A stretch of 64,000 bases of DNA, from contig NZ_KB891219.1 of the NCBI RefSeq assembly GCF_000373365.1, positions 228,123 through 292,122 on the forward strand, read 5' to 3'. A program made the translations under genes and the position numbers. Source of the DNA: Parafrankia discariae (GTDB lineage Bacteria > Actinomycetota > Actinomycetes > Frankiales > Frankiaceae). A model generated the notes under the pieces. That model ran no database searches, was not told the DNA's origin, and saw only the letters and a program-made list of their open reading frames with translations. Positions 58,624 through 64,000 of the stretch are shown in pieces. Each line of letters begins with the position of its first letter. The stretch's first letter is position 1.

Positions 58624-59199
58624 ATGTCACTACGTCACAGGCCGATATCCGACAGTTTCCGACAGTCCGTCGAGGTCTTCGGTGGACGGTTGGACGCGGC
58701 CGACCCGGCAGCGCTGGCGGGTCCGTCCCCGTGCGAGGGGTGGACGGGGGCGGATGTCGTCGCGCATGTCGCCCGTAACCTCCTGGGGTTCTCGGAGGCT
58801 CTGCGGGGCGGCGACTACCGTGTCGCGGACAGCCCGCCGGGCCTGGATCCGCGTCAGGCATGGGTACTCGCTCGGGACCCGGCCCTGGCAGACCTCGCCG
58901 GCTCCGAGGCGCGAGGAATAACCGCCATGCGGGTGCGGGTCGGACAGGAGATGGTCGCCGCCGAGTTCCTGCTGGTCGCGCTCGTGCGGGACGTGACAAT
59001 CCATACCTGGGACCTCGCCCGCGCGGTCGGCGGGGACGACCGGCTACCAACCGATCTGGTGGAGGCCGTCCTCGCGGACATGCCCGCGATCACCGATCAG
59101 ATGCGGGCGTCGGGACGCTACGGCCACATCATCCCGATACCGCGGGAAGCCGGAGCGCAGGAGCGCATGCTCGCTCTCGCGGGCCGGGCGGTGCGCTGA
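58624..59199 (+). CDS. TIGR03086/MDMPI-type metal-binding protein
   Basis: A 191-residue DinB-like four-helix protein. CEGWTGADVVAHVARNL (about 37-53) has the W-T-x-x-D-x-x-x-H motif with the first metal His, and LVALVRDVTIHTWDLARAVGGDDRLP contains the second His (H-x-W-D-L-A-R) of the mycothiol-dependent maleylpyruvate isomerase N-domain/TIGR03086 family. The third ligand is probably the Glu/His region between them. Functions include thiol-dependent isomerases and transferases; here it is unknown. It lies between ctaB and a MerR gene. Confidence 0.8.
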   Translation: MSLRHRPISDSFRQSVEVFGGRLDAADPAALAGPSPCEGWTGADVVAHVARNLLGFSEALRGGDYRVADSPPGLDPRQAWVLARDPALADLAGSEARGITAMRVRVGQEMVAAEFLLVALVRDVTIHTWDLARAVGGDDRLPTDLVEAVLADMPAITDQMRASGRYGHIIPIPREAGAQERMLALAGRAVR

Positions 59200-59295
59200 C
59201 ACCCTCGAACATCCCGGCTCTGCCGAACAGCCCGGCTGGGATCCGGTACCGCCCAGCTCCGACCCGGCAGCTGGTCGGTCGCGCTCGGCGCGAGC

Positions 59296-59320
59296 TTGAC
59301 TTGAAGCGCTTGAGGTTCGT
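59296..59320 (+). promoter_or_regulatory. possible MerR-type promoter/operator
   Basis: TTGACT (59296-59301) is followed by a long spacer containing the dyad AAGCGCTT (59304-59311) flanked by CTTGA and TTGAGGT elements, resembling the ACTTGA...TTGAGGT sites of MerR-family promoters. A weak -10 (TCAGCC) would lie 18-19 bases later. It immediately precedes the MerR gene, which suggests autoregulation. Confidence 0.45.
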
Positions 59321-59332
59321 CAGCCTGGAGCC

Positions 59333-59779
59333 ATGACGGAGACGGACGTGCGGATGATGCTGACGATTCAGGAGGTGTCGCGGCGGACGGGGTTCACCGA
59401 GCCGACGCTGCGCTACTACGAACGGGTGGGCCTGTTCGGCCCGGTGCCGCGGGACGAGTCGAGCGGGCACCGCTGCTACGACCCGCGGCTGGTGGAGACG
59501 ATCGAGTCGCTCGCGTGCCTGCGGACCAGCGGCATGTCGATCGAGGACATGCGTCGCTACCTGCGGCTGCTGCCGCGCGGCCGGGAGGCGGCGGCGGAGC
59601 AGCGGGCCCTGTTCGCCGGCCACGCGGCGCGGGTGGCCGACGAGATCGCCCGGCTCGAGGTCCGGCTTCGCTACCTGCGCGCCAAGGCCGACCTGTGGGC
59701 CGCCCGGGACCGCGGAGACCTCGCCGCGGAGCTGCGTGCCGTGGACGTCGCCACCGACGCCGCGGGGAAGCTGCGATGA
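59333..59779 (+). CDS. MerR-family transcriptional regulator
   Basis: A 148-residue MerR protein. The winged helix is MLTIQEVSRRTGFTEPTLRYYERVGLFGPVPRDESSGHRCYDP (about 9-50), followed by IESLACLRTSGMSIEDMRRYLRLL and a coiled dimerisation helix (AARVADEIARLEVRLRYLRAKADLW). There are no metal-ligand cysteines after the helix, so it is of the small-molecule, redox or unknown ligand type. GGAG precedes the ATG. The stop overlaps the reductase gene (ATGA), so it probably controls that gene. Confidence 0.92.
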   Translation: MTETDVRMMLTIQEVSRRTGFTEPTLRYYERVGLFGPVPRDESSGHRCYDPRLVETIESLACLRTSGMSIEDMRRYLRLLPRGREAAAEQRALFAGHAARVADEIARLEVRLRYLRAKADLWAARDRGDLAAELRAVDVATDAAGKLR

Positions 59780-60801
59780 GTGGGCCGCGGGTGCTGGTGA
59801 CCGGCGGCTCGGGTTTCGTGGGAGCGCACACGATCGTCGCGCTGCTCGCCCGGGGCCACCAGGTTCGCACGACGGTCCGATCATGGTCGCGGGTGGACGA
59901 CGTCCGGGAGATGGTCACCCGCGGTGGGGCCGAGCCGGACGATCGGTTGACCTTCGCGCTCGCCGACCTCACCCGGGACGGCGGTTGGGCCGAGGCGGTC
60001 GCGGGCTGCGAGGTGGTCCTGCATGTGGCCTCACCGTTCCCGGGCGGACCGCCGGAGCACGAGGACGAGCTGATCGTTCCCGCTCGCGACGGCGCGGTGC
60101 GGGTGCTGCGCGCCGCGCGGGACGCCGGGGTGCGCCGGGTGGTGCTGACCTCGTCGTTCGCCGCCGTGGGGTACAGCCCCAAACCCGGGGGAGCGGCCTA
60201 CACCGAGGACGACTGGACCGATCCCGCCGAGCCCGGCCTCAGCGCGTACGTGAAGTCGAAGACCCTCGCCGAGCGGGCCGCGTGGGACTTCGCGCGGCGC
60301 GAGGGCGGAACGCCGGAACTCGCGGTGATCAACCCGGTCGGGATCTTCGGGCCGGTGCTGAGCGGGGACTACGCCAGCTCCATCGACCTGGTGCGGGGCC
60401 TGCTCGCCGGTGCCATGCCCGCCATTCCCCAGCTGTTCTTCGGGGTCGTCGACGTCCGCGACGTCGCCGAGCTGCATCTCCTGGCCATGGACAGCCCGGC
60501 CGCGGCGGGCCAGCGGTTCCTCGCCGTCGCCGGTGCCGAGTACAGCCTGCCCGCCATCGCCCACCTGCTACGCGACCACCTGGGCGCCGAAGCGGCCCGG
60601 GTACCGACCCGGGTGATCCCCGACGAGCCCGGCGCCCCGCCGCGCAACGGGACACCCAGGGTGGGCACGCACAGGACGATCTCGAACGCGAAAGCGCGAC
60701 GACTCTTGGGCTGGCAGCCACGGACGAACGAACAAACGGTGCTCGCCACCGCCCGCAGCCTCCTCGACCTCGACCTGGTCGATCAGCCCGCCACGTCCTG
60801 A
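59776..60801 (+). CDS. NAD(P)-dependent epimerase/reductase, dihydroflavonol-reductase-like
   Basis: A 341-residue extended SDR. The cofactor motif is VLVTGGSGFVGAHTIVALLARGHQVR (G-x-x-G-x-x-G), and the active-site Y-x-x-x-K is AYVKSKTLAE, with the Ser in VVLTSSFAAVGY. VINPVGIFGPVLSGDY and FGVVDVRDVAELHLLAM match the aldehyde reductase/dihydroflavonol-4-reductase branch. It is translationally coupled to the MerR gene. The MerR-reductase arrangement suggests response to a reactive aldehyde or xenobiotic (inference). It converges with ctaA, 45 bases away. Confidence 0.9.
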   Translation: MSGPRVLVTGGSGFVGAHTIVALLARGHQVRTTVRSWSRVDDVREMVTRGGAEPDDRLTFALADLTRDGGWAEAVAGCEVVLHVASPFPGGPPEHEDELIVPARDGAVRVLRAARDAGVRRVVLTSSFAAVGYSPKPGGAAYTEDDWTDPAEPGLSAYVKSKTLAERAAWDFARREGGTPELAVINPVGIFGPVLSGDYASSIDLVRGLLAGAMPAIPQLFFGVVDVRDVAELHLLAMDSPAAAGQRFLAVAGAEYSLPAIAHLLRDHLGAEAARVPTRVIPDEPGAPPRNGTPRVGTHRTISNAKARRLLGWQPRTNEQTVLATARSLLDLDLVDQPATS

Positions 60802-60846
60802 CCGACGGGCGTTCCGGTTCCGCGGAACACCATGATCGATTCCTGG

Positions 60847-61866
60847 TCAGTCGGTGGCGAGCTGGTGGGTGCCCGTCCAGGCGTTCTCGCCTGCCGCAGG
60901 GCGTTCGCTCATGGCCAGCCACAGCTGGACGGTGACGATCCACATGAGGGTCGCGCCGGCCATGTGCAGGGCGACGAGCAGCGGCGGGATGCCGGCGAAG
61001 TACTGGGTGAAGCCGATCGCGGCCTGGGCGACGACGGTCAGCGCGAGCGCGTTGGCGCTGCGGCGGGCCTCCGCCGGGGCGGATGTCAGCCGGACGGCGA
61101 AGATCATGGCAATGGTCAGCCCGGTGAGAATCATCGCGCCGTCGGCGTGGAGCTGGGCGACGTTGACGATGTCGAAGCCGAACCGCTTCGTCTCCGCGCT
61201 GTCGCCGCTGTGCGGGCCGGTGCCGGTCACCACGGTGCCCAGGACGAGCACCCCGCCGGCCACGGTCATCAGCAGCCGGGCGAGCCAGAGCAACTCCGGG
61301 CGGACCGCCGGCGGGGTCGGGCCGGCGCCCTGCCGGGCCCGCCGGTGCAGCGCGACGGCGTTGAACAGCAGGACCATCGACAGCAGGAAGTGCGCGGCGA
61401 CGGTGGCCGGGTGCAGCTTCACCAGCACGGTGATCCCGCCGAGCACCGCCTGGCCGACGAAGCCGAGCCACAGGCCGAGGGAGAGCAGCAGCAGGTCCCG
61501 GCGCGGCTCGCGCAGCCGTCGGGCCGCCAGTGGCAGGGCCAGCACGACTAGGCCGACGACGATGCTGATGACGCGGTTGCCGAACTCGATGGCGCCGTTG
61601 AGCGCGTACGCCGAGTGTGGGGTGAACGAGCCGTCGCCGCACTGCGGCCAGGTGGGGCAGCCCAGCCCGGAGCCGGTCAGTCGGACGGCGCCGCCGGTCA
61701 CCACGATCGCGGCGAGCAGCAGGACGCTGGCGAGGGTGAGCCGGCGGAACGCGCGCAGCCCGATCACCGGCAGCCGGCCGGCGGGGCCGGCGGCGGTGTC
61801 CGGCCGGCTGGCGCCGCTCTCGCGAGGCTTGCTCCGACGATCGGTAGAAGTTGGCATCGCGGTCAT
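60847..61866 (-). CDS. ctaA: heme A synthase
   Basis: A 339-residue integral membrane enzyme oxidising the C8 methyl of heme O to make heme A. About eight membrane segments are present. The Cys pair in GLGCPTWPQC sits in the first outer loop, and His residues that ligate heme appear in KLHPATVAAHFLLS, VAQLHADGAMI and VALHMAGATLMW; IEFGNRVISI corresponds to the conserved E-x-x-x-R helix. The ATG at 61866 is chosen; another in-frame ATG at 61857 is possible. It is normally transcribed near ABC-2 transporter genes in actinobacteria, but here an IS element separates them. Confidence 0.95.
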   Translation of the reverse strand: MTAMPTSTDRRSKPRESGASRPDTAAGPAGRLPVIGLRAFRRLTLASVLLLAAIVVTGGAVRLTGSGLGCPTWPQCGDGSFTPHSAYALNGAIEFGNRVISIVVGLVVLALPLAARRLREPRRDLLLLSLGLWLGFVGQAVLGGITVLVKLHPATVAAHFLLSMVLLFNAVALHRRARQGAGPTPPAVRPELLWLARLLMTVAGGVLVLGTVVTGTGPHSGDSAETKRFGFDIVNVAQLHADGAMILTGLTIAMIFAVRLTSAPAEARRSANALALTVVAQAAIGFTQYFAGIPPLLVALHMAGATLMWIVTVQLWLAMSERPAAGENAWTGTHQLATD

Positions 61867-61944
61867 AGTAATCCGCCCGAGTCGGTGGCAAGGGGTGCGC
61901 GCCGCCACTACCGGGGTGGCTCGGCACCGGCACGGCCACCGGCA

Positions 61945-61970
61945 CGCCGGCCGGCTGCTCCCGGCCGGCG
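61945..61970. repeat. left-side subterminal hairpin of the IS element
   Basis: CGCCGGCCGG and CCGGCCGGCG form a 10-bp perfect stem with the loop CTGCTC, 17 bases beyond the tnpA stop. Elements of this family carry an imperfect hairpin near the left end that TnpA recognises as single-stranded DNA. It could equally be a tnpA terminator. Confidence 0.55.
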
Positions 61971-61987
61971 GCTACCGAGATACGGCC

Positions 61988-62404
61988 CTAGACCGGACGG
62001 GCCTGCTCCTCGATGTACCGACGGAGCATGTCGAGCGGGGCGCCGCCGACGGAGCCGGCGAAGTACGACCCCGACCACAACCGCTGGGCGCGCCAGTAGT
62101 GCTGGATCAGCTCAGGGAACTCCTGGCGCATCCGCCGCGACGACACCCCTTTGAGGCTGTTCACCAGCCGGGACACGGCGACCTTGGGCGGGAAGTTCAC
62201 CAGCAGGTGGACATGGTCACGTTCGCCGTTGAACTCGACCAGCTCGGTCTCGAAGTCGACGCAGACCGACCGCATGATCTCTTCCATCCGAGTCAGGTGC
62301 CGGTCCTCGAACACCTGATGCCGGTACTTGGTGACGAAAACCAAGTGGGCATGCATCGCAAAAACGCAGTGCCTGCCAGTACGTACACCAAGATCATCAG
62401 TCAT
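61988..62404 (-). CDS. tnpA: IS200/IS605 family transposase TnpA (Y1 HUH)
   Basis: A 138-residue single-strand transposase. The HUH motif is in ERDHVHLLVNFPP (H-V-H, about 62-64), the catalytic Tyr is in PLDMLRRYIEEQ near residue 130, and the start HCVFAMHAHLVFVTKYRHQVF is family-typical. It cuts and joins DNA as single strands and works with the end hairpins. It appears full length and unmutated. Its start is 22 bases from that of tnpB, on the opposite strand. Confidence 0.96.
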   Translation of the reverse strand: MTDDLGVRTGRHCVFAMHAHLVFVTKYRHQVFEDRHLTRMEEIMRSVCVDFETELVEFNGERDHVHLLVNFPPKVAVSRLVNSLKGVSSRRMRQEFPELIQHYWRAQRLWSGSYFAGSVGGAPLDMLRRYIEEQARPV

Positions 62405-62426
62405 AGGCCAATGCTAGACTGAATCG

Positions 62427-63632
62427 GTGCAGCTCCGGTACAGCTTCCGCTTGTACCCGAGCGCCGGTCAGCGCGAGTCGCTGGCGCGGGCGTTCGGGTG
62501 CGCGCGGGTGGTGTACAACGACGCCCTGCGCGCCCGGGAGACCGCCCGTACCGCCGGGCTGGCGTTCCCGAAGATCGGGGGCCTGTCCAAGCTGCTGATC
62601 ACCGAGGCGAAGAAGACCCCGCAACGGGCGTGGCTCGCCGACGTGTCCGCGGTCGTGCTGCAGCAGTCCCTGCGGGACCTCGACGCGGCTTACCGGAATT
62701 TCTTCGACGGGCTGAAGGGCAAGCGCCCGCGGATGGGCGCGCCCCGGTACAAGTCGAAGCGGGACAGCCGCCAGTCGGTGCGTTTCACCGCGAACGCCCG
62801 CTGGGCCATCACCCCCGGTGGGAAACTCCGACTCCCGAAGATCGGGGATATCGCGGTGCGCTGGTCACGCCGGCTGCCGTCCACCCCGGCGACCGTGACG
62901 GTGGTCAAGGACAGCGCGGGCCGGTACTTCGCGTCCTTCGTCGTGGAGACCCGCCCGGAACCAGTCCTCGCCCAGGCGGGTCGCGAGATCGGCGTCGATC
63001 TCGGGCTGACGCATTTCGCGGTCCTCTCCGACGGCACGAAGATCGCATCCCCTCGGTTCCTGCGCCGAGCGGAGAAGCGGCTGAAGAAGACGCAGCGGGA
63101 CCTGTCTCGCACACAGAGGGGCTCCCGCAACCGGGCGAAGGCACGGGTCAAGGTCGCCCGTGCTCACGCCCGGGTCGCCGACGCGCGGCGCGAGTTCCAC
63201 CACCAGCTCTCCACCGGGCTGATCCGCGAGAACCAAGCGGTCGCCGTGGAAGACCTGGCGGTCAGGGGGCTCGCCCGTACGAGGTTGGCGAAGTCGGTGC
63301 ACGACGCCGGCTGGTCGGCGTTCGTCGCCATGCTGGAGTACAAGGCCGCCCGGTACGGGCGGATGTTCGTCCGGATCGGCCGGTTCGAGCCGACGTCGCA
63401 GGTGTGTTCGGTCTGCGGGGTGAAGGACGGCCCGAAGCCGCTCGCGGTTCGGGAATGGACATGTACGGCCTGCGGGTCGACGCACGACCGAGATGTGAAC
63501 GCGGCGGTCAACGTCGCGAAGGCGGCCGGACTGGTCGTGTCAGCCCGTGGAGCACGGGTAGGACCGGCACCCGTGCCGGCACCGCGCGGCGAAGCGGGAA
63601 CCCACCCGACGCTCACCCCCACCGGGGCGTAG
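62427..63632 (+). CDS. tnpB: TnpB, RNA-guided endonuclease of IS605
   Basis: A 401-residue TnpB. The RuvC acidic triad is present: Asp in IGVDLGLTHFAVLSDG, Glu in VAVEDLAVRG and Asp in HDRDVNAAVNVAK. The zinc ribbon is CSVCGVK plus CTACGST. The N-terminal helical part (YSFRLYPSAGQRESL...VYNDAL) and the wedge-like middle are complete. TnpB proteins cut DNA guided by an omega RNA made from the element's right end. A tail of about 40 Ala/Pro/Gly-rich residues follows the last motif. It starts at a GTG. Confidence 0.95.
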   Translation: MQLRYSFRLYPSAGQRESLARAFGCARVVYNDALRARETARTAGLAFPKIGGLSKLLITEAKKTPQRAWLADVSAVVLQQSLRDLDAAYRNFFDGLKGKRPRMGAPRYKSKRDSRQSVRFTANARWAITPGGKLRLPKIGDIAVRWSRRLPSTPATVTVVKDSAGRYFASFVVETRPEPVLAQAGREIGVDLGLTHFAVLSDGTKIASPRFLRRAEKRLKKTQRDLSRTQRGSRNRAKARVKVARAHARVADARREFHHQLSTGLIRENQAVAVEDLAVRGLARTRLAKSVHDAGWSAFVAMLEYKAARYGRMFVRIGRFEPTSQVCSVCGVKDGPKPLAVREWTCTACGSTHDRDVNAAVNVAKAAGLVVSARGARVGPAPVPAPRGEAGTHPTLTPTGA

Positions 63633-63643
63633 CAGACGGGAAT

Positions 63644-63673
63644 CTCCGCCCTTCAGGGCGGAGAGGATGTCAA
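63644..63673 (+). ncRNA. right end of IS605 and 3' part of the predicted omega RNA scaffold
   Basis: CTCCGCCC-TTCA-GGGCGGAG then AGGATGTCAA. In IS605 elements the TnpB guide RNA spans the 3' end of tnpB and the right end, and its guide is the flanking DNA immediately after. Only this conserved 3' hairpin is visible; the 5' start of the RNA, probably inside tnpB, cannot be placed by eye. The predicted guide here would begin at 63674. Confidence 0.6.
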
Positions 63674-64000
63674 TCCCAGCGGAACAGCCGTGCCGCCAGC
63701 CCCAGCGCCCCCACCGACCACAGCGCGAGCACAAGCAGGTTGCCGGCCCCGGGCCCGGAGCCGTCGGCCAGGACCGCGCGCAGCCCGTCCGACAGCGCCG
63801 CGGTGGGCAGCGCCTCGGCGACGACCCGCATCCAGCCGGGCAGCTCGTCCAGCGGGAACACCACGCCGCCGACCAGGAGCAGCAGCAGGTAGACGCCGTT
63901 CGCGGCGGCCAGTGTCGCCTCGGCGCGCAGCGTGCCGGCCATCAGCAGGCCGAGGCCGGAGAAGGCGGCCGTCCCGAGCAGGACGAGCAGGATCACCCAG
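63670..64000 (-). CDS. ABC-2 type transporter permease, C-terminal part
   Basis: The visible 109 codons run from the window edge to a TGA at 63670-63672; the N-terminal part lies outside. It has hydrophobic helices and the ABC-2 signature LLLLVGGVVFPLDELPGWMRVVAEALPTAALSDGLRAVL. The end LAARLFRWD is close to the usual end of such permeases. Its stop codon is formed by the TCAA end of the IS element, so the insertion is at or within the last codons. In other actinobacteria an ABC-2 transporter of this kind lies beside ctaA. Confidence 0.88.
   Translation of the reverse strand, partial: WVILLVLLGTAAFSGLGLLMAGTLRAEATLAAANGVYLLLLLVGGVVFPLDELPGWMRVVAEALPTAALSDGLRAVLADGSGPGAGNLLVLALWSVGALGLAARLFRWD

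Larger units (their letters stand above)
61945..63673. mobile_element. IS200/IS605-family insertion sequence with divergent tnpA and tnpB
   Basis: It contains a complete Y1 HUH transposase (tnpA, minus) and a complete TnpB (plus), with 22 bases between their starts. There are no inverted-repeat ends; instead a hairpin lies at each side: CGCCGGCCGG/CCGGCCGGCG at the left (61945-61970, outside the tnpA stop) and CTCCGCCC-TTCA-GGGCGGAG at the right (63644-63663), followed by GATGTCAA. The final TCAA (63670-63673) is the expected right-end cleavage tetranucleotide of this family. The left boundary is not precise. The element lies between ctaA and an ABC-2 permease gene. Confidence 0.85.

Overview
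The window is a chromosomal stretch of a high-GC filamentous actinobacterium, most likely Frankia or a close relative. The grounds are the very high G+C at third codon positions, frequent GTG starts with 4-base GTGA/ATGA gene overlaps, and actinobacterium-specific genes: whiA, rbpA, an SsgA-family gene, opcA, a PdtaR-type REC-ANTAR regulator and a tyrosine-type polA. Genus is an inference from gene content and style; nothing in the sequence names it.

Layout. 1-2.6 kb: the end of a short upstream gene, a short-chain dehydrogenase with an unusual internal insertion, and tyrS (minus). 2.9 kb: a tRNA with a Leu CAA anticodon but a short variable loop. 3.1-11.2 kb: a REC-ANTAR response regulator translationally coupled to a membrane-anchored LivJ-like protein, then a complete branched-chain amino acid (or amide/urea-type) ABC importer livJHMGF. 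11.5-16 kb: a hotdog thioesterase, a luciferase-like oxidoreductase and polA. 16-23.8 kb: a large GGDEF-EAL-GAF signalling protein, then on the minus strand an intracellular M4 protease, its probable emfourin inhibitor, a LivJ-type lipoprotein and a small membrane protein. 23.9-29.4 kb: coaE, a methyltransferase, uvrB and a PucR-type regulator. 29.6-34.3 kb: a site-2-protease-like membrane protein that has lost its catalytic residues, terC, a family 2 glycosyltransferase and a metallo-beta-lactamase-fold hydrolase.

34.5-47.3 kb is the conserved actinobacterial core block: uvrA (with a LexA-type box), an SsgA-like gene, uvrC-rapZ-yvcK-whiA, then gap-pgk-tpiA-secG. 47.3-51.8 kb carries a family 5 solute-binding lipoprotein, rbpA, a Ser/Thr kinase and a small SHOCT membrane protein. 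51.9-56.6 kb (minus) is the oxidative pentose phosphate operon tal-zwf-opcA-pgl, without the transketolase gene expected beside it. 57.5-61.9 kb has the heme A pair ctaB and ctaA separated by a small cassette (a DinB/MDMPI-type protein, a MerR regulator and an NAD(P)-dependent reductase). 61.9-63.7 kb is an apparently intact IS200/IS605 element with divergent tnpA and tnpB, sitting between ctaA and an ABC-2 permease whose stop codon falls in the element's terminal TCAA.

Functionally the region joins central carbon metabolism (lower glycolysis, pentose phosphate entry), nucleotide excision repair (uvrA, uvrB, uvrC all within about 15 kb, plus polA), nutrient uptake and sensing, and developmental control (whiA, SsgA-like). 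The most unusual items are the pseudo-site-2 protease, the REC-ANTAR/LivJ-like coupled pair, the protease-inhibitor pair, the short-armed tRNA-Leu, a short leader ORF before gap, the structured leader before terC, and the IS605 insertion.
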